Part shown: piece after piece, positions 1-10,179 of the stretch
Layout of the letters: every line of letters begins with the position of its first letter
Position numbering within the stretch: the stretch's first letter is position 1
Assembly: GCA_018398575.1 (NCBI GenBank)
Contig: JAGTXZ010000006.1
Span: forward strand, 682,001-746,000
Source of the DNA: Ampelomyces quisqualis
Taxonomy: Eukaryota; Ascomycota; Dothideomycetes; Pleosporales; Phaeosphaeriaceae
Direction of reading: 5' to 3'
Length of the DNA: 64,000 bases
Position numbers and translations under genes: made by a program
Notes under the pieces: model-generated
Seen by the model: the letters and a program-made list of their open reading frames with translations, nothing else
Told to the model about the DNA's origin: nothing
Database searches by the model: none

Positions 1-432
1 CCTCAAGTCGCACATTTGTTTTCTAATCATTTCTGAGAAGTTATTTGTTGGTGCATTGTTTGCTTGTCCCTGGCTCCTCGGAGCAGTAACTGTTTTATTG
101 TTTGAGCATACCCATCCTCCCATGGCTGAAGAGCGGAGTGAGTCGTACCATGTGTGGGCTTAGTAGATCGAACGCGACACTCGTCGGATAAGAATTAGAT
201 CATTCAATTTAGCTTGCCATCGTCTCCCTTTTTCGTTGCTGTACTCTGAAGAAAAGAACTGATGTAAAGTTTCGAGTACCTGAGTGAGTGCACCGAGCAA
301 ATTAGTAAGCACCTTGGTATTCCGAGCAGGCCACTCCGGACCTCGACCGCGACCTTACAACTAATTCAGGGCAAGACTACTAAACAAGACGGCACCTGCG
401 CCCTGGGAGCAGCCGAATATACAGTCTCCGCC
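1..432. other. Upstream flank of the first gene
   Basis: No convincing coding region is visible here. It holds the presumed promoter and 5' leader of the aminotransferase gene that starts at 433. The short open frames on the minus strand at 361-680 are antisense to that gene's first exon and show no recognisable motif. Confidence 0.5.
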
Positions 433-1882
433 ATGTTGTCTACGCGTGGGCAAGCGAATGCTGACCAATTGTATATACCTTGGCGGTTTGCGAAAGTGAC
501 CACGTACGATTCGGACACCAACCTCGAGGGCCTGATCTCTTTTGCAACCGCCGAAAACGCATTGATGCATAAAGAGTTGGAAGAGATTGCGAATAAGGTA
601 CCTCGTCTTTTACTTATGCTTTGATCTTTGGTAGCACGAACCAAAACTCGTAAATGTAACCATGATATCAGATCATGCAAACTCCCTGATCAAGTCGCCT
701 TCTTACTGCTTAATAGGTTCACATCCTTGGCGATGTATTTCGCTATGCCTATTGCACCGCAGGTGGACCTCGTCTTCCCACGGCATTTGCGACACACATG
801 AATGAGTACTTTTCTCCCCACACGCCGATTACCGGCGACGATATCAAAATCTCAGCAGCGGCGACTTCCCTTCATCATGTTTTAGCGTACTCTCTGTGCG
901 GGCCTGGAGAAGTTATTCTGACGACTAGACCCTACTACGGCCGCTTCGAGCTCGACTTTGGAAACGAAGCGGGCGTAAAATTAGTCGCTGCCGACACAGA
1001 TCACGAGACTTGTTTCGATGCGAGTGTCATCGATGCGCTCGAGAAGAAGTTAGTAGAAAGCCAAAAGCGCGGTGTGAAAACCCGTGCGCTCTTAATTGTG
1101 AATCCACACAATCCACTCGGTACGCCTTCGCTCCCTTCCTCGGCTTCCTTCCTCGACTCCCAGACTCATGCCGTATAGGACGATGCTACCCCAAATCCAC
1201 CCTCCTTGCCCTCCTATCCTTCTGCGCCAAATACTCTTTACACCTCATATCCGACGAGATCTACGCATTGTCTGTCTTTTCTAATCCCACAACCACCACT
1301 ACTCCCGTACCGTTTACTTCTATCCTCTCCATTCCAGCATCAGACATCATCGACTCCAACTTGGTACATGTTACATACGGGCTGAGCAAAGACTTTGCGG
1401 CTGCAGGTCTCAAGATCGGCGCGCTGATTACGCGCAACGAAGCGCTGAGGAACGCTGTTCACGCTGTCCTGCGTTTTCACGGCGCTAGTGGGCCGAGTGT
1501 GGCGCTTGCGACTGCTATGCTTGAAAATCGGGACTGGTGTCGTGGGTTCATTGAGCTTTCGCGGGAAAGAATTGCCTGTGCGTACGCTTTTGTTACGGGG
1601 AGACTTGATAGCATGGGCGTCCGGTATTTTGAGGGAGGGAATGCCGGGTTTTTTGTGTGGGTGGATTTGAGTACGTATTTACCGCCTGAGGAGAGGGGGA
1701 GTGGGTTTGAGAGGGAGTGTATGCTTGCGGAGAAGCTGGTGGATGGGGGTGTGTTTCTGCATCCGGGGGAAGAGCATGGGATGAGGGCCGGGTGGTTTCG
1801 TTTGGTGTATACGATGGAAGAGAGGGTGGTGGAGGAGGGGATGAGGAGGTTGGGAAAGGTGTTGGGGGGTATTCAGTGGTGA
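433..1882 (+). CDS. ACC-synthase-like PLP-dependent aminotransferase
   Basis: Three exons are predicted: 433-597, 717-1119 and 1179-1882, giving 423 residues. Phases are consistent and both introns are GT-AG. The protein is a class I/II fold-type I PLP enzyme of the 1-aminocyclopropane-1-carboxylate synthase-like group. Visible landmarks are RPYYGRFELDFG, the cofactor-proximal NPHNPLG (interrupted by intron 2 at the final Gly), SDEIYALSVF, and YGLSKDFAAAGLKIG, whose Lys is the expected Schiff-base residue. The C-terminal GWFRLVYT carries the Arg expected to hold the substrate carboxylate. The start MLSTRGQAN fits the N-terminus I know from fungal homologues. In this family fungal members may be true ACC synthases, C-S lyases or general aminotransferases, and sequence alone does not decide. 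Family assignment is firm; substrate is unknown. Confidence 0.9.
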
Positions 1883-2235
1883 GTCGGTGGGCGTGTTCAT
1901 TGGCCTCCGTAAGTGCAGAAACAAGGCGGCTACGAGCTGTTGCGTGTTCAAGTGTTGCTAACACCAGGAGGCCAAGCATTTGTAGAGTGAATTGTTAGTA
2001 GCAACTTGAACACACTATGATCTTGGCCACTAAGCAAGATGAAGTGATGTCTGTAAAACTGAGAATTTACCATGCACAAATGCAATCTCACAACTCACTA
2101 ACACACAAGTCCTCTAAAAAGCAGTCCTTATAATAGCTTTAAAGCTTAATACCTTAACACTAAAAAATAGGCTTTATAAGCAAAGAATGAGAGTAGATAG
2201 ACTTTGTTATTGTTTAGTAAAATAGCTACCTGTAT

Positions 2236-2276
2236 TTAATTTAATTTGTTTAGTTGTATCAAACAAATTAAATCAA
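2236..2276. repeat. AT-rich inverted repeat (hairpin)
   Basis: Two 16-base arms, 2236-2251 and 2261-2276, are reverse complements with one mismatch, around a 9-base loop. It sits in an AT-rich intergenic block, so it could be a cruciform-forming palindrome or the remnant of a small inverted-repeat element. No target-site duplication was identified. Confidence 0.7.
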
Positions 2277-3382
2277 ATATTTGATTCATATCGGTTTGTT
2301 GCGGAGTCTGGCTCTATTCCTGGATCTTACCACCTGGACTTTGAAGATGCTGCCCTTGATGTTCTTCTTCCAAAAGATTGCAGCCGAGATTAGAGACAAG
2401 TTGTACGCGTTGGGGTGTTGCACCTACACGGTACACACTGACGAGCCAAAGCCCACGCCGCATCGACATTTCATCCCACTTTGTTGAGACTTCATCAAAG
2501 ATGTAACAGCACTTTGTGGACTGGAGACTTTTCGACACAACACGAAGGTAGTCACTAACTTAGTTATTACAAGTACACCAGCAGAATTGACAGCATGAGA
2601 AAACCCTGACGAGAATAACAAGCTAAATAGGAGGAACAGTGACGATATGCTGTCCCATGAATGTGATCAACATAATGCGCAAAAGTACTTTGATAAACTA
2701 GACAAACGTCCTCCCAAGAGAGAATCTGGGCTATTGTCAACTCCTGCATCAATCGATGCTGAACAATACTGCCGAGGACGCAATCCCCTATGAAACCGCT
2801 CGGAGTCTGGAACAGGTGAAGGGGAAATATATCCCACCAGACCTCAATCTCAACGTGCAAAGCCGCCTGATACTTTGGTAACACTCATTTTGCTCGAAGA
2901 ACAGTTACAAACTGCATGGATCAAACTTCGTTTTATAGTGGGAGAGATAAAGACGTTGATACATAGACTGTCAGATCCACACGCTCCAAAAGTGTGCTTG
3001 ACGGCGAGGTTAGACGAATCTATCAGGAACCCTGTGCGCTTGAACGGAGTGGAATTCCAGGGGAGGAATGATTATCGCTCGCGGGTACGGGTCGAGTGCA
3101 TTCTATTTGCACGGAAAAAAAGGGAGATTGACCACAGGATTAGATCTTTTTGTTTGCTCGTGATAACGACGCGATAAACTCTGTTTAACAGCAAACATGG
3201 ACTAGTCGTACAGCATGTTCCACTCAAGACAATTCGCAACTACCTCAAAATAGCGACGATAGGCCAGCTGCACGTTTTTTGTGTGTCACATCTACGTGTT
3301 CTTTGACGAGAGATCGCGCCCTCATTCCGACCATCGCCTCATTCCCATCCACCAGAGCTTCGTGAGCGATTTGAAAGAGCTC

Positions 3383-3390
3383 TATATAAA
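3383..3390 (+). promoter_or_regulatory. TATA-box-like element
   Basis: The sequence TATATAAA lies about 100 bases upstream of the ATG at 3492, a plausible distance for a core promoter element. This is the only support for promoter function. Confidence 0.35.
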
Positions 3391-3491
3391 TCTGCCTTTC
3401 CAAGAAGCCATAAAGTCAACCAGGCACCAGATCCCATGTGCTGCCAGAAATACCGTTTCAAAACACCAAGTCAAAAAGGTTCGGCCTGAGC

Positions 3492-3874
3492 ATGAATGCC
3501 GTCGCGCACCAGACAGAGAATAAGCTCGAAGACGACACTCAGAAAGCGTGAGTCAAGTCATCCTTTCTCATCCTCTCCCTTCTGCGGAACTCACCAGATT
3601 GCAAGGAACAGATCTGTGAGGCAGAGAACAAGCGATTGCGCGAAAGATCAATCAACATACACGTCGTTTGTACCTACGTGCTCAACAGACAGCGCTTGAT
3701 GCCAAGATTTCGCGCCTGCAGATGGAAACTGGAATTTTCGACGAGAGTAGCATCATCATGACAGGGAAGCATTTTTGCTCCTATATGAAAACTGTAGACT
3801 CTAGAGTAGCTGAGGAAAGTTGGTGTACATTAAGCTGTGTTCGACTTACATTTCTTCAGCATGATCGCTTCTAG
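3492..3874 (+). CDS. Small hypothetical protein, two exons
   Basis: Predicted exons 3492-3547 and 3625-3874 (101 residues) join across a 77-nt intron with a GTGAGT donor and a GGCAG acceptor, keeping frame. The N-terminal two thirds is charged and could form a helix or coiled coil (for example EQAIARKINQHTRRLYLRA). The last 30 residues are Cys/Trp-containing and look less natural, so a further intron may be missing. A TATA-like box lies about 100 bases upstream. I recognise no family. It may be a lineage-specific gene or a chance open frame. Confidence 0.35.
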
Positions 3875-4892
3875 ATATCCTTAAGACGCACGTCTTGGTT
3901 CAGTCTCGGCGCGTATATCAGTGATACTAAGCTGAGTCTTGGAAGCTGCGTCCTACGCTGGAGTCTCTCGTTGTACTTTTTGTGTTTATTTCTTTTCTGC
4001 ACCGCCAACACGTCGGACTACTTGTCCTGAGCCAGATGCTCTCACACACTGAGGCTTGTACTCCTCTCTCTCAACGCGGTGAGCCCTCAAACGGCGGAGG
4101 ACTCCTCGCTCAAGAAGGTACCGGGTGCCAGGTGTTCAAACCAGAAACGCTTACGCAGGTTGGTGGCCCACACCGTAAACCCAGCGCTTTGCGTTTCCCA
4201 TTTGCCCTTCGGGGGGCAAGTTAGTAGATACCTTTGTAGCCACTAGGACGTTAATCAACACCAACCAACCAACTGAGCTGAGTCTTGTCGTGTGCCTTGT
4301 TCCCAGTGCCCACTATCCACGACTTCTACATCGCATTCGTGTACTGTATGACCGCGCGCACTTCTTCCGTTTACAGCCCTTGCGACGTTAATAAAACACT
4401 AAACGAAAAACGAACATGATCGATACACAAAATCTTATGTCCTTCGCGTGAATTCATTCGCCCGTAGCCTCAGACCTCGCAATCTATTCCATCTGTGTCG
4501 ACATAAGTTGGGAAGTCCGTCTCCCTGTTCTTGAAGACTGACTAGTTGGTGCCGCCTTGGAGCGTCTTCGGCACTTAAACGTAATTGCTTAACTTGCTGG
4601 CTGTTAATGCACAGTGAATGTTCGTGCAGGTCTTCTGGTGTTCTACGGGCTGATTGTGCGAATGTACTAACGTTAAGAGGGGCATTAAATTGCTTTGTTG
4701 GAATCATCTCTAGATTGCTGTTACCGGAGTGATTTATGGTTGAGTTCTCTTTGTCGTGCTTCCGTGAGATTGCCGTGGGATGCTTTGGGGCGAAGGGCAG
4801 CGCATCACGAGTTTTCTCAGACCCAGAGCTGAGAGGAGACGATACGGTCTGTTGAAAATTGATGTGATGTACGCGTGGGCTGTGGTTGATGA
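3875..4892. other. Intergenic, with an unexplained minus-strand open frame
   Basis: No recognisable gene. A minus-strand frame is open from about 4932 down to 4435 (roughly 160 codons, no good ATG). Part of it has coding-like composition (Ser/Asn/Lys-rich around 4640-4800). It directly follows the stop of the minus-strand gene at 4893-5962, but no splice in a compatible phase joins the two. It may be that gene's 3' untranslated region. Confidence 0.35.
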
Positions 4893-5962
4893 TCAGTCGT
4901 GGCCGTTCATGCAGCGGAAGAAGATGCACTGACTTGTTTTATTAGAGGGACAGTCAACATTGCCTGTTGTATCAGGATTCCCAAGAGAGCGATTCAAGAG
5001 AGCAGCTGAGCCCCTGATCATGTCAGATGTACTCAATGAAGCTGCGTGATGATGACTTACATCTCTTCACCACTATCAGTGTCCCAAAGAGTATCTTCAA
5101 CCTTGACGACCTTTTTCGTTCGGTATTCCTTCACATGTGACTTGTTACCGGCAGTGCGCGTAATTCCCTTTCCTTTAGCTAGCTCAGCATTGGTGGGATT
5201 CGCAGCACTAGATATAAGGGCATTCCCCACGGAAGATCCTGGGCGCACAGCTTCCATGGAAGCATTCGAGCGGTCATTGGTCTTATGATGACGCATCTTC
5301 ACGGTCTGGCTTTTTGAAAAGCCAGCAATGCTGATGTGGCCATCTGTCCCTTCCTCGCTCTTTTGAAACCTTCTGCAGGCCGTCTCCAGTTGGATCTCGA
5401 ATGATTGATTCAGAGGCATTTTGTGAACCAAGTCTCCAAACTTACGAGTCTCCGCTAGCCAAGATAAAGCAATATCTCGCCAAAGCTCGGAAGACCTCAG
5501 CGCACTCGCTCACTAGGAGAAACAGCTTGCAAAGCTTCACCTCGCCGGACTGAACCTTGGTAAGGAATTCCATGACATCAAAACTCCGCCTTTTTTCATA
5601 GTTTGCATCTCTTTCACAACCTGACGTATTGGCAGGACCACTGACAGTGATATCGATGGCTGGAGCGAGGGCTGTCGTGGCCTTTGACTTGTTGAAGTAT
5701 ATGTAAACGGGGCGATCTTCAACCTCGTAGTCAATACTTGCTATCTGTTGACAAATTCCTAGGTAGCAATTACCAGAGCGGAAGTAGCGCGGCACTCTGG
5801 AGAACTTCAGGCTCAAGATGTGTGGCAAACACGCGGTGAGTGCATTGTCCAGTTTGGCAGTCAGGTTCTGCGTGGTAGCAAGTCGGCGATCGTCACTACG
5901 GTACGTTCAGCCACAGAGCCGCGCCTGTCGAACTCGGCTTCAGTATCTTTGGAACGGAACAT
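4893..5962 (-). CDS. Hypothetical protein, four exons
   Basis: Best model: 5962-5915, 5867-5446, 5372-5061 and 5013-4893 (300 residues). The 5372/5446 intron (GTAAGT donor, CTGCAG acceptor) and the 5013/5061 intron (GTAAGT donor, ATCAG acceptor) are well supported and keep phase. The first intron (donor GTGGCT, 47 nt) is weak, so the N-terminus is uncertain. The protein starts MFRSKDTEAEF. It has a mixed globular-looking first half (around LSLKFSRVPRYFRSGNC and RPVYIYFNKSK) and a polar, Lys/Ser-rich second half ending in CMNGHD. I do not recognise a domain and infer no function. Two canonical introns in phase argue that it is a real gene. Confidence 0.5.
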
Positions 5963-6473
5963 GGTGTGTTCCACATGAGAGTTGACGTACAAGTATATCT
6001 AGACATCGACGCCATGCGGGAAAGGGAGCAGTTTACATATCCACACAGCACAACTCCAACACCTCCAACAACTTGTGTAGTAACACCGCAGCACCCTTAT
6101 CCTAGATGTACCTTCACTGCCACGAAGCGTAGAGATGATGATGATGATGATTGTTCCTCGGTGAGGAGCTAGATGTTCGCGGACGTCGAGTATGGCTAGT
6201 GCATGGTTTGTGTAAAGCGGGCGTTAACGCATATGGTGGAGATGATGGCGACGGCGTTCGGTGTCGTTTAGGATTAGGTGTGATGTTTTGGCGGCGGGGT
6301 TGAATTGGTTGGTGGTGGGGAAGAAGAGCGGGTTGATGGGAGTGTTATTTCCGCGGGGGAGGATGTTGCTGGTGTGGTGTTGTTTGATAGCGAGGAAGAA
6401 CGGGCGCGTAGTAGGTCTTCCATGACGTGTAATTCCGGCCAGCCGAAATGGTTCGTTGCTAATTGTTTTGCAT
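5963..6473. other. Intergenic, tail-to-head minus-strand spacer
   Basis: Between the upstream end of the hypothetical gene and the stop of the lipid phosphatase. It contains a short (GAT)n run near 6137 and no recognisable coding region. It probably holds the promoter of the former and the 3' untranslated region of the latter. Confidence 0.5.
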
Positions 6474-7600
6474 CTATCTCCTCGCGCCCCTCGCCTCCTC
6501 CTCCTCCTCCCCACTCATCTCGTCCAACTCAAACTCCGCCGCCCCCCTCAGCGCCTCCTCGTCGTCCTTGACCTTGATAAACCCTTTCACCTCGTGCCCC
6601 GGATTTGGGAAGGGCGTCGCGCATTCCCTACTCCTCAGCGCAGGATAGTATCTCCGATACGTATAATGCGCAACCGCCATGCCCAAGACACTCCCGACCG
6701 TAACGTCATAAACATCATGTCTGTAATCTTCACACCGCGAAATCGCAATCAGCGCGGCCCCAAGCAGCGGCGCGAGAGCAACTAAGACCCTCGCGAGATC
6801 TGCGCGCGGTCGGTACACGTGGCATTGTCCTGCGATCCACAGCGCGAGATATCCCAGCCCGCTGAAGCTAAAACTGCTGTGTCCGCTGGGAAAGCTGCGC
6901 CAGCCATCATGCAAGACGTGGTGGTTTGTCTCGGTGCAGACTGCAAACGTGACGAGTTGGTGCGCGGGCGTTCCCGGCGCTGGTTTGCAGCGTGCGATGA
7001 GGTCGGGGCGCGGGCGGCCGACGGCGTTCTTGACGATGTCGGTTATGAACAGCGTGAGGATCATGCTGATGAACCAGCCAAGGATGGTGACGTGGGCTTT
7101 GTGCGTGCCTGGGCGCAGAAGCAGGGCCCAGAGGATGAGGGTGGTGAGGGGGACAGCGCCAGCGTAGATGAAGAGCCATACTGTGTGTCTTTGTCAGGTT
7201 TGTGCATGGCATCATGGCAAACAGGTATATGTATGTGTGACGAACCCACAGATACGCGCTCAACTTCCGCATGGGGGTATCCAATAGCAAGATTGTCGAG
7301 GAAGAACATGCGGTGAAAGGGCTCAGCGAGGAATTGGATCTGTGCCTTGTTGGTCAATTGAGGGTCCCCCCCTTCTGCATACCAAACAAGACTCACGAGA
7401 ATATATCCCGCTATCAGTATAGCAAGTCCGACATAGTCAGACGCGTACGAGCGCTACTCACAAAGCATTAGCAGCTGTTCAACTGTCTATGCGATAGCTG
7501 GCCTTACCTGCCAGAAGCGCGCCACCGCCCCTAGGTAGCCGGGTGAGTCCAGCAGATCATTTCCAATGCGCCTGTGCGATGCCTTCACATTCGCAGGCAT
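6474..7600 (-). CDS. Lipid phosphate phosphatase (PAP2 family, DPP1/LPP1-like)
   Basis: Exons 7600-7508, 7453-7246 and 7180-6474 give 335 residues. Splice phases reconstruct the family stretch AEVERVSV-VWLFIYAGA exactly across intron 2. The protein is a multi-pass membrane phosphatase that dephosphorylates diacylglycerol pyrophosphate and phosphatidic acid in ER or vacuolar membranes. The three catalytic PAP2 motifs are intact: KNAVGRPRP (KX6RP), FPSGHSSFSF (PSGH) and SRCEDYRHDVYDV (SRX5HX3D), which supply the nucleophilic and acid/base histidines. The N-terminal half has hydrophobic segments such as YVGLAILIAGYILVSLVWY. The C-terminal about 40 residues are hydrophilic and acidic, with Glu runs, and probably cytosolic. 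Length and motif order are typical of fungal DPP1/LPP1. Substrate preference is not determinable. Confidence 0.92.
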
Positions 7601-7823
7601 GTTCTGTCGTTATGGGTGGAAAGGGTGCATGGTAGAGTGCTGAAGTATAGATGGCTGGTCCAGGCTCTCGGAGGTGTGCCACAAACTCCGCAAATGACGA
7701 CGCAGGGATAGATGCATCCATCTCGTCGAACAGCAACACGGCTCCGACTCCAGAGGTCTCGAGATGAATAGCACGCATTGGTCGTGAAAGTGGTATTAAG
7801 CGGCGGTACGATAATACGACCCA

Positions 7824-9243
7824 TTACTTCGCAGCATGCCAGCTCTTGCGCCCAGTAATCCACTTGAAACTTGCACACCACCCTTCCACCTCCCCCCTTT
7901 CCGCTCTCGCACACCAATCCAGAATCTCTTGCTTTGCAACAGCCAGACTCGAAGTGATTTCGTCCATGGTCCAGATCTTGTCCTTGTCGCCCCACTTGGT
8001 CAACAGCCGCGGACACCCCGCCTCGAATGTCTCCATAGCGACGACCAACATGAGCGTTCCGATGGACCTTTGCGCTTCGTCCTTGGGCCAGTATCCGACT
8101 GGAACGTTGACGTGCGTTGTTTTTATGTCGGTAAAGCCGGCTTCTTCGAGGTAGGAAGGATGCATGTAGAAGGTCCCTAGTGGTCTGCCAGCTTTGAACG
8201 AAGCCTCTAGTACAGCCGCGTATAGTTTGCGTAGTGTCGGTAGTGGAAGATGTGAAGCATCGCCAGATGTTGGCGACGCAGGCATCTGGCCCATATCCCA
8301 GTCGGCAACTTCTATCCATCCACCGGGCGACAGGCTTTTGTAAATCTCGGCGTATACTTGTTCCCAGTGCGTGAAGACGGCCTTCATGTTCCGCATGTGG
8401 ATGAACTCGTATGCGTCGCTGAAATGCCAACCCGGCTCCGGCACGGCATCGAGACTTTGTAGGTCCTCGAGTAGAGATTCCCGGGAAGTATCTGCTGGGT
8501 TCTGCGTGCATGCGGAACCAAGCTGCGACCCTTGCCGCGATGATGACTCCAACGGAGTACGATGAGTCGGTTCTGCGAGAAAGTCAAAGCGCTCAAGCTG
8601 GGAGGCTACATCATCAACGTTCAGGTCTCTTGCCCACACATCCAGGTCGTCGAGTTCCCAAGTCACCTTGGCATTGCCTATCGAGGCTTCAGTGGTGTCC
8701 AGATCCCACTCTGTCATGTCGATGCCCACAACTTCGGCATTGTACTGACGAGCCATTCCAACGGCCCAGTGGCCAGGTCCAGTACCCAGATCCAGTATTC
8801 TTCTTGTCGATGGTAGTATTCGCGATGTCGTCAGCTTGCCTTGCAGCGCATGCACAAAGACTTGGTGCTGAAGAGCGAGCAGATCTTGCAATCTCAGGTC
8901 ATTGTTTGGCATATATACGCACGGTAGATAGTAGGTTTCGTTGCCATAGGTGTAGCCATTCTCGTGAGTGTATTCCAGGTCGTCCGAAGCTAGAGTGCGT
9001 CCCGAGCGACTGTTCAAGACGAGCGTCAGCTATTTCTTTGTACACCGCGCTTCGTTTGGTCTAACACTCGGCCGCACATTCGCGGGCCTCATTCGAACGA
9101 CATTTTCGCGGGCTACAGCAAGTCATGAATAGAACATACTTGGACTCGATTGATGTTGAGCTACCTGAGTCAGCTCGAGAACGTTTGGGAAAGGCCCTGT
9201 GAACAGCTACCAAGCTGCCGGGTGGTGGCGCTGGCTCAACCAT
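7824..9243 (-). CDS. LaeA-like SAM-dependent methyltransferase
   Basis: Two exons, 9243-9140 and 9009-7824 (429 residues). The long second exon has no usable ATG. A GTATGT donor at 9139 and an ACAG acceptor at 9010 join it in phase to an upstream exon starting MVEPAPPPGSL. The body has the LaeA/Methyltransf_23 layout: the entry motif YTHENGYTYGNETYYLP, SAM motif I ILDLGTGPGHWAVGMA, the acidic ribose-binding region EVVGIDMTEWD, HMRNMKAVFTHWEQ, and post-motif SLSPGGWIEVADWD. LaeA itself is a nuclear regulator of secondary metabolism. Most paralogues like this one have unknown substrates, and no biosynthetic genes adjoin it. A roughly 50-residue low-complexity insert (Ser/Gln-rich, near residues 180-225) separates the SAM core from the rest. 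Confidence 0.88.
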
Positions 9244-10179
9244 GGTGTCGGGAAAGAAGGACAGCTTGGGTCGCCTGAACTCCTATCGATCGGTTGCAAG
9301 ACTCAACGAGCGGCAATGCTTCCGGAGTGTATTGTCAATTCGGAGAAGACGGCGTCCACGCTAATCAAAAAGGATTGTATTGGAATTCGTTGTTGCGCTC
9401 GATATTGAAGCCAAGATTACTTGGGTGGAGTAGTCAGGGCGCTGTGGGACGGGTCTACGGTGGCACGGTACCAGGCTATGCAGAGGGAACAAGAAAGACG
9501 AGCTGCTGCGCCTGCGGATAGGACGACTGTTGGCAGATTTGACTGCAAGGGGACCTCGGTCCTCGAAAGCGGTTGCTGAGCAATGCCCAAGTCTCGACCG
9601 AGTCTTGAAACCGTTGGCTGAGCAGTTTGAATCCTGACATGCCTACGATGGTTGCACTAAGCCGGGGCGTGCAGCAATACGCGCAGGCCTTGCAGCGATG
9701 ACATGGCTTGTGCGAAGTAAAATGCCAGGACAAAGTCGTGCCAGTAGCTATCCGGGCTGAGAACAAGCCGTTATTCTGCCGGCGCCACGGAGCTCGAGGC
9801 AGCTTGTGGCACACTTTGGGCAATACGAAGAATGCAGCGTAATCTCGGTGCAGCACTTGTTGTAGTCTAGCCATCTGTTGGAGGGGTACCTACACCCGCT
9901 CACGCCGCGGGTGAGACTTGGGAGGCCTCTACGCTACCTAGTCTCCATTTTAGATGAGCATGCTGCAAGCCAGTGTCAATGCAGATCACGACGAATGATG
10001 TCTGTGAGCGAACGCAGAGGTACAACACACATGCAAGATGAAAGCACAGTGTGAAGGTAGGTCGATCATCTATCCGTGAAGGAGGAGGTATTGCCCTTGA
10101 ATTTCTGCCCGGACATGGCTGCAACGAGCATAGAATTGTTTCTTGTTTGATTGAGTGTCTTGCAGCTATATGAGCACTT
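9244..10179. other. Intergenic region, 0.9 kb
   Basis: No gene recognised. Open frames of 60-156 codons occur on both strands, but none has a domain-like sequence, a convincing start, or splice sites linking it to others. It probably contains the promoter of the LaeA-like gene and the 3' region of glycyl-tRNA synthetase. Confidence 0.5.

Larger units (their letters stand above)
1883..3491. other. Intergenic region with AT-rich block
   Basis: No supported gene. 2030-2290 is markedly AT-rich and contains an imperfect hairpin (separate entry). 2300-3180 has several short open frames in both orientations with no recognisable domain; frames on the plus strand around 2640-2880 are interrupted by stops. 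The region could hold a decayed gene or transposon, but I cannot identify one. A TATA-like sequence lies at 3383-3390 before the next gene. Confidence 0.5.

Noticed and set aside
7585..8511. 308-codon minus-strand frame
   Set aside because: Out-of-frame shadow of the LaeA-like methyltransferase.
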